Below, in pieces: positions 1 through 12,471 of a DNA stretch of 64,000 nt. Both the position numbers and the translations under genes were made by a program. Each line of letters opens with the position of its first letter. Position 1 is the first letter of the stretch. The stretch comes from Sialis fuliginosa (Eukaryota; Arthropoda; Insecta; Megaloptera; Sialidae): NCBI GenBank assembly GCA_961205875.1, contig OY540810.1, forward strand, positions 21,266,001 to 21,330,000, read 5' to 3'. Below the pieces are notes generated by a model. It did no database searches and had not been told where the DNA came from. It saw only the letters and a list, made by a program, of their open reading frames with translations.

Positions 1-3000
1 CAACCTATTAAGACTGTGCTCGCCATAATTTTTTTTTCAGTGTACCATTTTTAATGTAATATATGTTATGTATATATATAGGACAAAATACAAACTGTAT
101 ATAGAAATTACATACAAAAATTAATTATACAAACCTTATATTACAAAGCCAACATTTTAATGTAGATTTTTAAAATTTATTCATTGCAGCTATGAAAGGA
201 TTACAAAAAACTTAATGTCAAACTTTTTGTACTAACTCTCCATAATATATTTTATATTTTTGTCAATTACACTATATTTTAAAGTTGCATCACTTTTATA
301 ACTAAATCTTGGCACTAATTTTCACTCACTGTATTAGACCAGTAAAACTTCTATGTAATCACTAACATTAATTCTAATAGTAAAATAAAAATATTATGTT
401 GATGCAATTTGTTCATGAGGTGAACATTTGTGTAATACGAAAATTAAATAATATATGATAAAACGTCTAAGGACCTTTTATGTAGAGGATAAAATTATCT
501 TTAAAAATTTCAGCGAGGGTATATGTCTAACTTTTTCAGTTTAGACGTGAGACGCCCAAATTCCCGCGTCAATGTAAGAATTAATGGAAGTGATTTTGTA
601 ATTGCGCTAGTCTGTATAGAATATTTTAATAATATTTTATCACATTTCCTAAACCAAACAAACCTTATTTATAAATTACAATACAGCGGCAGAAGTTTCG
701 AGTTTAACCTATATGTCTTTTGTTTTTCCTGGCATTGCTTTGTTCATACAGTTTGTTTTGTTCGGCTGTTTCGAGAAAACACTTTGGAAATAACATTAAG
801 CAGTTCTATGCGACTCTAACAAGGGAGCAGGAAATTCGTGTTAAGAATTACAATGCTACAACCCAAGTTTGTCAAATTAATTCACATATTCACTCTGTTC
901 ATTAGTTCCAACGATAATTTTCTTATAGTTTACAACCTCAGGAATGAAGTTCTTTCTACTGGAAATAATTCTGTAATCGAAAAACAGAAAATGCTCGTTT
1001 GATTTGATCAGTCATTGGGTTTTATGTATTCAAAGAGGAATAAAATAAATGCCTTTACTAAATGGCTATTTGGTTTTCTGGTCAGTTAGTTTAACTTATT
1101 GGTGGAAAGGCATGGAATATAGGATGTATACAGGATGTTTCGTAAACATACCGATCAACTTTCAGGAGTTGTCGAGGACCATGTCCGCAAACGAGCCATT
1201 TTAACAGTGGGGTAAAAGTAGGGACCCCGCAAGAATGCAATGAATTTTACCTTTTGGTTGACATTTTTTATGGAAATGATAGTTCAAAGTGTGGTCAAAA
1301 GTTGTAATGGGCGTAAACTATGAAAATCCATAATTTCTGCTGCAGGAAGCATCCAAACATTTTATGTTTAGTTCATAATTTTATGTTCATATTTATTTTT
1401 ATCTGCTGAAGGTTTTACTTTTAAAAAATTTTGTAACGCATTTACCCTCCCCCCTCCCTTAAAAAGTAACAAAATCATAAAATGTTATTTTGACTCATGT
1501 CATTTATTGGTCCACCATTTACTACCTACAATTATGCCAATCTCAGCTGTCTAGGAAAAACGGAAAAAGTGTTATTTTTTTCGATTTCGGTGCGGAAAAT
1601 TAAAAACCAAAATATTTAAAATTTATGGTGATTTTATAGGATTAACGTTTAATTGATTAATGATCAAAAAAACACATTTTTGAAATATGTATTTTTATTT
1701 GATATTTGCAAATGTAAAATACTTTCATCAAAAATGCACAATATACCATTACAAATATTGATACATTAAAGAAAAAAAAATACAAATGTTAGATTTCAAT
1801 ATTTAATTTGTCTTATTACTTGCATATAGTTACATTTCGTAGAGTTACATTTTAATGTCACTAATTTAATACAAAAATAACTAATAGTATATTTATAATA
1901 CATATAGTACAATGAATTATTTACAAAGATCATTAAAATATAAATGAAAATATACATGTGATACTAGAATAATACAACGAATAGAATAATTCCATCAGTA
2001 CAGAGAGTCAGTACTAGAATATAACTTAAAACCAAATCAAGTTTTATTAAATTAATTATTTTATATAATAAAAAATAAAAACATATGACGTATCTTTAAT
2101 CAACATTTATTTATTACATTTAGAAACGTTTCTTAATTTTGTAGTTTCTTATCAAACATATTTCTAACATAACTATATTGTTTTAATATTTTTACATTTT
2201 TCAAAAATACAACATAACTGACGTGCTTTGTAACTATAAAAGCGTGTAGATATACAAAATTATTATTGTAAATATCTGATAAGAGACTACATAATATCAA
2301 TTTCTTATTAACGAAACAATTAATTTGATTCTATGCTCTAAATATAATTTTTATTCCTGAAAAATAAATAAATTACAAGAAAATAAACCTATTACAAAAT
2401 GATAACAAAAATAAAAAAATTGTTTCTGTGTATACGTAAGCAATTTTTCATATTTAATATCTATAATATGGAGTGGCATCAGAGTATACAAAAACCTAAT
2501 ACCTAATAAACACCCGAAGTGTTGTTTTAGGTTATGTACACACTAACAATCTGCGATGCACTGTTTACACTTGTACAAACAAGAATGTTTGCCGAAACTT
2601 TGTTTCTGCAAACATTTGTTTAACCTACAACTGGCTACTAAAAACCTCAATAACACTTTGATATTTCAATCAATCAAGTTTGCGATTGCAAATATCACTG
2701 TATTAATTTTTACTTCCATGTTCCGAAGAAAATGAAAATGGTATGATAGGGTCGGAAAATTTTATCCGAGACTGTTACAGTACTACCATCATTTTCTTTC
2801 GTTTACGATAATATTTGTTATTTAAAAATAAAAATAAACTTCACAAAAAAAATAAATATTTTTTTGGATATAGATTATGTTATATTTAGTTTTATTTTGG
2901 TTAATTAGTACTTTTTACGGTTTGGGGAGGGGGGAGGGGGAGGGGGTACAGATATTAATGTCAAATCTCCCCTTCTCATATTTTGTTTATTATTTTTCCT

Positions 3001-3965
3001 TTTTGAAGTTCAGTCGAGTATTAAAAAAATTGAATAAGTAAGATTTGCCCCCAGTTTCACCAACGCCTATTATTTTTAACAGCCTTTTAAATCTCCACAT
3101 GGACCAATCAAAGCCCAGCATTTACTATTCACCAATGAATACCAAGTTGTCAGTACAAACATACTGGTAATATGAATTAGAAATTGATCTTACTGCTTTA
3201 TACGCCGAACGTTACATACATACGTACAGATAAACAAATGTACATGTGAAACACATAACCTCTCTTATTTTAGGTGAACGTCCTAAAATTATTCGGCTAT
3301 CTAAACTCTCTGTACATCCAATATGGCGGCCTAAATTACAAACTTGTAAGGGTTTTTTAGTAGATTTATTAAAATTTTTCATATTAAATACTGTTTTAAA
3401 TAAAAAACGATTATGGAATATGGAAGTCATTTATGGTTCTAAATATCGATATTTTCATTAGTAGGTATTTTATAAAATTTGCAATTTGTTGGTGTATACA
3501 TAACAGTACATTAATTATACAGAAAAACCTAGTTTACCGATTTGGCTTTTAGAATACGACTTATGAGTATAATATACATCTAAAATTGTTTTCACTGGAA
3601 ATATGTTAAGACTAATGTATAAATAATAGTCAGTATAATAATCAACTGTGTTTTATGCACACTACAATATCGATTTTTATAAAACAATGCATATTACAAA
3701 GTCATAGACGTTACAAAGAAGTCATAAAACTCCACACTAATTTAGTATGAAAATGACTAGTTGATATTTTAACACCCTCATTTTCTTGCCATGATTTTCA
3801 AATTTCACAAATGTCACTTCACATTATTTAAATCACATTAAATGTATGTTTTTTTTGCACTGCGTTTCTTTCATAAATTAAAACTTAGGAACTCTTTTAT
3901 AAATACAGTTTTTACATACACATACATACACATATTGAATCGATTAGTTTTTAATTTGAACTAAA
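1..3965. other. 3' UTR and downstream flank of the anosmin-like gene
   Basis: AT-rich sequence follows the stop codon on the minus strand. The 3' UTR end is not fixed: I saw no AATAAA on the minus strand in roughly the first 500 bases after the stop, and one occurs at about 3371-3366. At 1129-1290 there is a more complex stretch opening ACAGGATGTTTCGTAAAC, probably an old transposon piece. At 1440-1570 the words GGTCCACCATTTA and AATTATxCC are shared with the repeat at 63096-63795. At 3052-3166 a MITE-like stretch reads CCAGTTTCACCAACG. An open frame on the plus strand around 3275-3462 is discussed in the findings. No convincing neighbouring gene is visible. Confidence 0.6.
2924..2946 (+). 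repeat. G-run array with quadruplex potential
   Basis: Four G runs of four to six bases separated by single A residues (GGGG A GGGGGG A GGGGG A GGGGG) on the plus strand. This is a strong textbook G-quadruplex pattern about 1 kb downstream of the stop codon of the anosmin-like gene. On the gene's own strand it is C-rich. Confidence 0.7.
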
Positions 3966-4144
3966 TTACACTTTAACTTCCGACGGTATGTTGGCAGCCG
4001 TGTTGAGTGTTGCATGTGTAGTTTTTGGAATGGCTCCATTGCCAACAGAGGGTGTCGGCGTTGTTAACATGTTAGTTAAGTTGGCACCACTGCTCGGCGC
4101 CTCATCATCGCCATTGAATACTACAGTTTTCACAGGTTGTATAC
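3966..4144 (-). CDS. Last coding exon of the anosmin-like gene: intracellular tail and stop
   Basis: This 179-nt exon has a TTTTTGTTTATTTCCAG acceptor and a TAA stop at 3968-3966. The preceding exon ends with one spare base (A) and this exon starts with GT, so the junction codon is AGT (Ser379) and the frame continues for 58 residues. The tail is acidic, then Ser/Thr/Pro/Asn-rich (DDEAPSSGANLTN, TPTPSVGNG), with no recognised domain and no cysteine. It ends SEVKV. The last residues fit a class II PDZ-ligand pattern (hydrophobic-x-hydrophobic at the C-terminus), suggesting a possible scaffold contact. Phase agreement supports direct joining to the exon at 12472, but an extra phase-matched exon inside the 8.3-kb intron cannot be excluded. 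This exon is less certain than the others because it has no domain signature. Confidence 0.72.
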
Positions 4145-7012
4145 CTGGAAATAAACAAAAAGACAAATGTTAATTAAGACACAGGTTATAAACAGTAATG
4201 GAGACAGTAAAACCATAATTAATGATAGATCGATCTAGTTTAATTTAACAAAAATTAATATTAATTAAAATATACCATCAATTGACCATCCCTGGATCCA
4301 TTCTTTTTTTTGCCAAATACGACAAATCGTAAAAGAGTGAAATTTTATATTTTTATAAACGATTTTACAACTGGAAACGGATGTTTTCTTGCCAGTTTTA
4401 GATTTTTTCGTTGCAAATTAGAAATTAGACGACATTTTGTAGAGAATAAAATTATTTTCTAATAATGCTAGTTGTCGCGCGGTTCATTTTTTTCCGATAG
4501 GTCAGTACTAAGGTTATAATAATATATCGCTATTTAATTGATATTTATTGAATATTGACATTAAAATGCTGATTTTTGCAAAAAATAAATATTTAAAACG
4601 CTTGTAAGTTTCAACTCATTGTATTTACACTTATACCTTTTTAGACTATTTTTATAGAGAATTTCCCATTAAATTAACATTTAACTTATCTTTATAAAAA
4701 CAATAGTTTAGTTGTGAGAGTCTTATAGACGTTCATTTTAACAAATAAATCACTTGGAATGTTTACCTTTTGATACGTTGAATTGAGGGTCATGACTTTG
4801 TAGACACTTTTATAGAGAATTTTATCATTTACAAAATGATGTCCTTAAATTTTTTTAACAGTTACAGGATAATCCTTTGGCGAGGATTTATTTTAGGTCA
4901 TAAACTAATTTATTTCGTAATGAGAGTGAATGTTATTTTTTTTGACTCACCCTAGTATATATAGTAACATTACATAAAGGATAGGTGAATTAAAACTAAC
5001 CATAAATTGATTAAAAATATAAAATCCGTTCGATACAATAAAAAACAACGCGCATTAAATTGAATGAAAGTATTCTAATACAAAAAGAATCTAATGATAG
5101 TATATTGAAGATACCGAAAATTGAAAAGGGAGGAAGAATAGTATAGTACATATAATAAATTAATGTTGAAGTAGCAATATATTTCAGCACAACAATGGAT
5201 AAGGATCGCTAAGATTTATTTGTTTGGAACTTCAGAGTATTAGATAAACCGCAATACAGTGTGAGTCTGCGCATAACAAGTAGCAGAAGCAGTAAAATAT
5301 CCAATCCAAGATATGGTTGTTAATTCTATTGTTGTAAAATTAACTGCAGACATCATTCATGTGACAAGTGAATTGTAAATATATGTAGTATCCAGATATT
5401 GGAATTGACAGGGTGATTACATGCTTTTATTGTGTGAAATTGTAAATTAACTACTACTCGATACTGCTCGATAATTGAGTTTTTTTAAGTTAAAAGTGGT
5501 ATGCGATTGTGCAAGGTTTCGAATGATCTTGGATTGAATTTGAGATTAAAAATTAACCAACAAAATTTTTATAGTGATATGACTTATACACTTATACGTA
5601 AAAGAAAATTAATGTAATTAAATTATAGAATAGTTGTAGTCAACATTGATGATGAAATAAAATTTTATACGACAAACTTTTTTCAAAATAACAAGTTTCT
5701 TTAGTTTATTGTGCCCCTAATAAAGATGTTTTCTTGGTAAAAATATTTTTTACAAAGTTTCTGAAGTGTATGAATTTTTTATTAGAAATAGTGAAAATAT
5801 AGGTGTAAACACGATTATGTCACTAAAGAACCAACAGTTTAATAACTCCAATATCCATTTTATTTGTTTAGATCAAATTTAAAAAGAAAAAAAATATTAT
5901 AAACTATTTTTAGTAGATATTCAATAAATTAATTGTTTAAAAGTAGAATGGTCCTAGTTTTTTTTTGTAGAAAGTCAAAAATAATCCTGAATTTATGTAA
6001 TTTTCTTTGTTTAAAAAAATAATAATCAAATTCTTATGTGGATCTTGGCTTCTGGGTGTAAGCCACGTTGATTTGATCATGTTATTGGCCAACGTTTCGT
6101 CACACATTGCAGTGGTCATCTTTAGGGCTTTCTAGAAAGTGCACTTTTCAAAGAGCCCTGAAATAATAACACGATAAAATCTTCGCGGCTTCCACTCAGT
6201 AACCAAGATCCATACCAAGATCACCGATGAAATCTCAAGACTTGTACAAATTCTTATGTATTTCAAATTCAAACGGCTGACATTTTTTCCTACAAGATAA
6301 GGTTTTAGGTACTGGAAATTTGTTATGAGAAAGGAACCTTCGGTTTTATATATTGTTAGCATATATTGTCTTAAATATTATCAGTATTATTATATAATAT
6401 AAACTCTACATATTATACTTCTATTTGAAAAATAATCTTCTTTTCTAATAGAGTAGCATCCCCAAATATGTCAATACATGTATATTATTTAATTTAACAC
6501 TCAAGGTAGATAAATAAAGGAAAAAAATTGACCCCACCAAAAAAAAAATCTAAAGCACCACCGCTCAAAAAATTATTAGTTAAATAAAATAATATTAAAT
6601 AAATACAAACACCGGCAATGTCGTAGTACGTAAAGTTTAATTAGAACGAAAATATTCATTTATTGTTTTCCAGTAAACGGGTACAACACTGACCGTATGT
6701 GTGGGTGACAAAACCTGAAATAAATGCGAATAAATGCACTTTGAAATCATTAGCCATCCGTGCGTGTAACAAAAAGGCTTTAATTATGCATGCCCACTAA
6801 ACAACTGTATCTAATGAATTGTTCACTACGGAGAGAAATATGTACAACTGCAACTTGCACTAACTAACCAGCTTTGTGCAATTTAACAAATAAAATTAAC
6901 AAAATAAAACTGTCGCGAATTGTAAATATACAGAGTGAGACGAAATTCTCTTTAGTTTAATTATAATTCATTGCATTCAAACATTTAGTAATTATGGAAG
7001 TGCATTGAGTAT

Positions 7013-7972
7013 TAGGGTGGAGTGAAAAATTTTTTTTTTGGAATCTTCGAAACGCTATATGCGCAAAATGTGCATTTGTATATCCTTAAAACACCTTATG
7101 AAGGAATTTGTAATTGGATATCATCCTGAGGTTCCTAAATGATTTTCTTTATTAGAAAAAACATACATTTTTCGGGATTATATCTCGGTAACGGGGTAAG
7201 ATATTTGAATGCGCAATAGTTTAAATTAAAGAGACATTCAGTACCTTTAAAATGATATATAACAGTCAAACATTTATTATAGTTAATCGTTTGAAAAATG
7301 CTCTCAGAATAAGATTATTTTTATAAAAAAACCAAAAAATAAATATCATTTAAAAAAAAAATGATTAACTATAAAAAAAATTACAGTTACATATTATTTT
7401 AAAGACACTGGATTGCTCTTTAATTTAAATTATTGCGCATTCATATATCTTTACCCGTTACCGAGATATAACACCTTAATTTCATTAAATTAACAGAATT
7501 TAGAGTAGGTATAATATCTCGGTAACGGGGAAAGATATTTTAATGCGCAATAATTTAAATTAAAGAGCAATCCAGTGTCTTTAAAATAATATGTAACTGT
7601 AATATTTTTTTATAGTTAATCATTTTTTTTTTAAATTGTGTTTATTTTTTGTTTTTTTAATAAAAATAATCTTATTTTGAGAGCATTTTTCAAACGATTA
7701 ATTATAATAAATGTTTGACTGTTATATATCATTTTAAAGGTACTGAATGTCTCTTTAATTTAAACTATTGCGCATTCAAATATCTTACCACGTTACCGAG
7801 ATATAATGCCCAAAAATATATGTTTTTTTCTAATAAAGAAAATCATTTAGGAACCTCAGGATGATATCCAATTACAAATTCCTTCATAAGGTGTTTTAAG
7901 GATATACAAATGCACATTTTGCGCATATAGCGTTTTGAAGATTCCAAAAAAAACTTTTTTCACTCCACCCTA
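7013..7972. mobile_element. Foldback hAT-type MITE with 8-bp target duplication
   Basis: The element starts TAGGGTGGAGTGAAAAA and ends with its inverse, TTTTTTCACTCCACCCTA. It is flanked on both sides by the identical 8-mer TTGAGTAT (7005-7012 and 7973-7980). An 8-bp duplication and a TAGGG-type terminus are typical of the hAT superfamily. The 960 bp are almost entirely palindromic around about 7492. Each arm also folds on itself: a module of about 140-150 bp containing ATATCTCGGTAACGGG and TGCGCAATA.TTTAAATTAAAGAG occurs four times, near 7178-7330 (+), 7335-7473 (-), 7506-7655 (+) and 7660-7810 (-). There is no transposase frame, so the element depended on enzyme supplied in trans. Confidence 0.88.
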
Positions 7973-8159
7973 TTGAGTATGTCTAATATTCAAATATTAT
8001 AATATTATTTATAAGTGAAAGCATCATTTCTTGTATTCCTACCAATGTCGATACCGATTAAATTAGTCTATTCAGGTTTAGATCGGTACCATAGGTATAC
8101 TAACCGATTTTGATATGGGTTTCTATAAACTTTAAATGAAAATTAATTTTTCTAAAATG

Positions 8160-8757
8160 GTTATCTTAATATAATATATAAAAACGTTAGTGCGTATGTA
8201 TGTGTTCTCATCAGGCTTAAAGCACTGGACGTAACGGAGCCATATGCACACCATATGTTCGTTTGGTGCTCCGATATGTTTATAGATTTTTTGGACCGGT
8301 AGGTGGCGTTGGAGTCGAAATATTTCGAAAAATTGTAGTTTTTTCTTATAAAAATACATAAAAACGTTGTTTTTTTGTACGTGATTTCATCAGGCCTAAA
8401 CCACTGGACGTATCGAAGCCATTCTCACACCATATGTTTGTTTGGTATTACGTTAGATTTTACCCGGTAGGAGGCACTGGGGTCGAGAATGTGCCTTTAT
8501 GGTTCGATTTGGCTCATGTTCAGAATATGATAGTTACGTGGTAGAAATATTTTTATAAAAAATTGAACCCGGTAGGTGGCGCCGGAGTCGAGATATTTAC
8601 CAAAATGTGTATTTATGGTCTGATTTTTAAACAAATTATTTTTGGAATAGAACAACGTTTGCCAAGTAAGTTAAAACGACAATTACAACCCTCTATATGT
8701 GATCTGTCACAGATGTCTGTGAAATATTAACTCTCGTGCCAAACCGGGGTGGGTCTG
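8160..8757 (-). mobile_element. ACTAGC-type retroelement fragment, internally repeated
   Basis: Read on the minus strand it begins ACTAGCAGACCCACCCCGGT, a variant of the ACTAGCTGxCCCGCC... opening of an abundant insect repeat. Downstream, the plus-strand word GGTAGGTGGCG(T/C)(T/C)GGAGTCGA occurs at about 8299 and 8571, with a degenerate copy at about 8465. CACTGGACGTA.CG.AGCCAT occurs at about 8223 and 8401. The tail therefore holds two to three diverged tandem units of roughly 170 bp. No reverse transcriptase frame remains. Confidence 0.55.
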
Positions 8758-11159
8758 CTAGTCTTAAATATAAAATTTCACCCTTCTGTGACGTTTTTAA
8801 ATTACAGCGTTTACAGACCTACACACAGACGTAGTTTCAGAGATGGTCAAAATGGATAATTCCATTAAAATTTATTTCATACATGTGAGTATAAGAAAGT
8901 AGAAAAAAGCTATAATCAATACTAATAAATAAATTTGTATAATTAATACAAAATTATAATAATTAATTACTAAATGAATACAGATATTCAATAGTGTTAT
9001 TTATCTATGAAAATAAAACAAAATAAACTGGGTCTCATTAAAACAATATGATATTGATCAATAGAAAAATCCATAAAAAATATATTTCTATATATTTTAA
9101 GTGCCGCAAAAAAGCATAAAATATGTACGTGTATTTCATAACCGTTTGTCGATAAAAAGAATAATATAGAATGGACGATGAAATTACAACAAAAAAATAT
9201 ATATTTACGACCTGTCCGAACACGCATAATTATGTACTGGTTATTATATACTAAATATACATGTGTATATTTGAACACTAACATTATTGGTGTAGAGAAC
9301 ATAATACATGTAACGAATGTTTAGAAAATTAAATATTGTTTTAATAGAAAGTCAACAAAGAACTAATGTCACGTAGAGCAGTGTTTTATTGATTGAAACT
9401 CGATAATTACATTCGTTTTATTTCTACTATTGAATAACTTTGTATACATTATTTTACATACCTATACATTTTTTTAAATGTTGCTTATTTGATCATAATT
9501 AAATTACTAAAAAAATAGATAAGATTACTTACAAGAGTACCTTTTCAAGTGATAAAATCGTATAGAGTTCAAATTTTGTATATAGTTAGAGGTCAAGGGT
9601 AATAAGAACAAAATTATTTTAGTTGCGGTTTAAGGAGATGAAATACCCCTATGGAAATATACAAAATAATCGTATATTTCAAATAACTCTGAATCTTCAT
9701 TAAGATTAAAAAAATCATTAATACAAAATTTTAATGACACTTTCGAATGGCAACAGTTGAAATTTGAAAACGTGAAATCGTTCACCCCTAACTCCCATCC
9801 ACCCCATTATTTTTTAAAATTTGTTTTTCTATTTACTAAATTTAATTGTATTATACAATAGTAATTTAAATATATAATACATATTTACCAAAAAAGAATT
9901 ACCTTATCATTCATTTCTGCAAACAGCTAACTTTAAAAAAAAAAAAATCGTAACTACGTTTTATTTTGAACACCCGGTACATCACTAAAGAGTTAAATAT
10001 CGTGGGTGTTAATGTCGTAAAAAATATTACACAAATTATACTTTTTGTTAAATACTTGTACATTGAGACCCTTATCTGCCCTGCCCAACATACACTATAT
10101 GCAAATTTAATGAGCTGTTATTTTGAAATAATTAACACAAAGTGTTGAAATTAGACTTTTTAAATGTTGAATGTCCAACTGTAAATCAAGAGACACTTGA
10201 ATAAAGTGAATAATTATAAAATTTTGCGAAACATTGTGTAATAAAAAAATAGTGATAAAATATTAAATTAAGTTGGGCTTTTCATAATAATAATTTTTTA
10301 AATAGTCAATTTAGTTTCCACAAAAAATACATTTTGAATTGAGTAAGGAAAAATCAGTGATCCTCAAAGTATGTAAGTGAGAGTACCAGAATAAATAGAT
10401 CATAATACACTAGTTGACTAGTAGGTACACTATCATTTTATCTGTTTTTAATCTAATCTGGGAGGTCTTTAAATTGAGAGCACTAATTTAAATATAAAAT
10501 TAGGCGACAATCTTTTGACACATTAATACTACCCGTTAGAAAATATGTGGTACAGAAATTGAAGTTTTAAGCCATTATTCATCTACTTATTTCCTAAAAT
10601 TTACAGCCACATTGACAATGAAATGCAAAACAATATTTCTATAATAAGTACCTATATTATAATTAATTCGTGGAGAAACATGAAATTTTATGTGTCGCGT
10701 TTTTTATGTCAAATTAAGCACACTTTATGAAGAGAATTTTCGAAATTTAACTCCTAGAGGGAGGATGTTAAACTTTTGTACGTTTATTAGTTTATTTGTA
10801 TAACTACCTATAACATACCATTAAGGTATTTCTCAGGGAGTAATAAGGTTCGTTATACGTTAAAAAAGAGAAATAATACGGAAAAAATCAAGAGTAAACT
10901 TTTAGTAAATAACTAAAAAACAATTTCTCCGAGAAATACGACTTTAAAGTGAATTAAGCCACAATACTCTTGTATTAAAATAAAGTTTAATTCTAATCAG
11001 ACAGACAACACTAATGGTATGATGAAATGATATCTTAATATAATATTTATTTCAATTATTCATTAAACGGACTAACTGACTTAACACGTTTAAGCTAAAA
11101 ATCTCTAAAGATTCCCAAAGTTTTTAGATCGTGTTAAAGGTATTATTTAGTAAACCCAG

Positions 11160-11390
11160 GTGTACAATAAACACACAATAACAATGCCGATTGTACGTAA
11201 GACCGAGACCAAGAAGAAGAAGGATATCTCGTGTCACTCGCATTGCGTGCTACATGAAACACGTATCGCCAGCATCAGTAACGAGTATAACAGCCATAAA
11301 AAACAAGTCCATGCTCTTGGACACTGTTTCTGCGACCAACTAATTATAATAATGATGTCATATACAAGGATTGGTTTTTATGTATGCTGA
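11160..11390 (+). other. G+C-elevated segment with a 76-codon open frame, role unknown
   Basis: Within AT-rich intron, about 11180-11345 is distinctly richer in G+C. It has an ATG in a good context (AACAATGCC) starting MPIVRKTETKKKKDISCHSH. The frame runs to a stop at 11390. I recognise no family and see no splice signals that fit the surrounding gene. It may be a decayed repeat or a regulatory island. Confidence 0.25.
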
Positions 11391-11540
11391 TTATAGTTTA
11401 TAATATGTAGATGTTGATCGTTATAATTTTTGCAGATTCAGGTGATGTCAGGAACGTATTAGCAATACCTCTTTTTATCTTTAGATAGTAAAAGTGATGG
11501 ACTCAGGAAGGTTGCAGCTCAGGTGTAAATGTTAGTTATG

Positions 11541-11557
11541 CCCCCCCCCCCCCCCCC
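11541..11557 (+). repeat. C17 homopolymer
   Basis: Seventeen C in a row after GTTAGTTATG. With the G14 run at 11903-11916 it forms opposed G/C tracts about 350 bases apart, in the style of the hAT-like element at 18746. The stretch CATCCCCTCCCCCTAGTTCG at 11699 is probably a related end. Length is likely to vary between individuals or reads. Confidence 0.8.
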
Positions 11558-11902
11558 ATCACAGTGGTACATTATCACATATTATATATAAATTTCAAAA
11601 ATATGTAAAATAAGAAAATAAATTTTGTTAGTAAAAGAAATAAAAATTTTTTTTTTACTTATTCAAAGTCTGGTATAATTTTTCTTTACCATGTCGCACA
11701 TCCCCTCCCCCTAGTTCGTTACTGACAACTACGACATATTTCTACTTAGTTGTAGAAAATAACATGATCAATATATAATTGAAATACTAATACAAAAATT
11801 CATAGAACGCAAAAAGTTTGTAATAATATAGTATAAATAATAATGCATTTATAATAAATTATAATTAAAATCTTTACAAATTTAACCAAAATAGTCATGG
11901 GA

Positions 11903-11916
11903 GGGGGGGGGGGGGG
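11903..11916 (+). repeat. G14 homopolymer
   Basis: Fourteen G in a row (after GGGA), followed by ACTAGGTTCATG. See the C17 tract at 11541 for the possible common element. Confidence 0.8.
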
Positions 11917-12471
11917 ACTAGGTTCATGCGAGTACATTTATGTATATGTAAACGACTATAGCTACAATTTGTTTCATTGCGGTATTTGTTAATTTTATAC
12001 ATACATCCTTAATAAAAAAAGCAAGTAAGACACACATTTTAAATGAAATTTAATACGGTCCTGAACGACGTGATAAATGTATTTAATTTGCGTTAGTGTA
12101 TTGTGATTATTATGGAAATAATATTTAGTATGTTACGTGAATGACATTTCTAAAAAAGCGACTTTTATTACAGTTTTTAATTTATTTTACCCCACACAAG
12201 GCGAAACTGGAATATAATTGGTCTTTTGTTAGGGTTCGTTACAGTAAACTTTGCCGATATTCTTTTGTGTTGAAAACAATTAATGTTTTCGTGCAAAGGG
12301 AAAAACATGTATATATAGTTGTTGTGTAACGCATGTTTTTAATTTTATTTAAAAAAATGTTTTTTAATAGGTATTTAAAATATGTTACGGCATATTATTA
12401 TGTATAAGAATTTATTCGGAATTTTTGTTAAAAAACCTAGATATAAATAAAATACATGATAAAAAACTTAC

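Larger units (their letters stand above)
4145..12471 (-). other. Intron 3 of the anosmin-like gene (8.3 kb)
   Basis: The intron is bounded by GTAAGT at 12471-12466 and CAG at 4147-4145 on the minus strand. It is mostly AT-rich and without long open frames. It contains the foldback element at 7013-7972, an ACTAGC-type retroelement tail at 8160-8757, opposed C and G homopolymers at 11541-11916, and a G+C-elevated segment at 11160-11390. At 5937-6360 there is a stretch including CGAAACGTTGGCC on the minus strand that looks like a decayed transposon piece of unknown type. At about 9590-9985 another decayed repeat ends near GAACACCCGGTACAT. I found no further phase-compatible exon. Confidence 0.7.

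Noticed and set aside
513-572. Possible plus-strand exon (acceptor TTTCAG, then RGYMSNFFSLDVRRPNSRVN, then GTAAGA)
   Set aside because: Only 20 codons. It is phase 0 at the end, so it does not fit the phase needed by the frame at 3275. No product is recognisable. Acceptor and donor look-alikes are common in such AT-rich DNA.
3083-3166. Possible plus-strand exon after TTTTTAACAG with an open frame of 28 codons
   Set aside because: The surrounding words (CCAGTTTCACCAACGCC, GGACCAATCAAAGCCCAGCA) look like a common insect MITE rather than coding DNA.
5937-6119. 60-codon minus-strand frame with MTTAMCDETLANNM
   Set aside because: Lies in a decayed transposon-like stretch. No intact domain, and the frame ends in low-complexity AT sequence.
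8997-9302. 101-codon minus-strand frame, hydrophobic
   Set aside because: Phe/Ile/Tyr-rich from AT-rich DNA, with an overlapping frame in another phase. No recognisable family.
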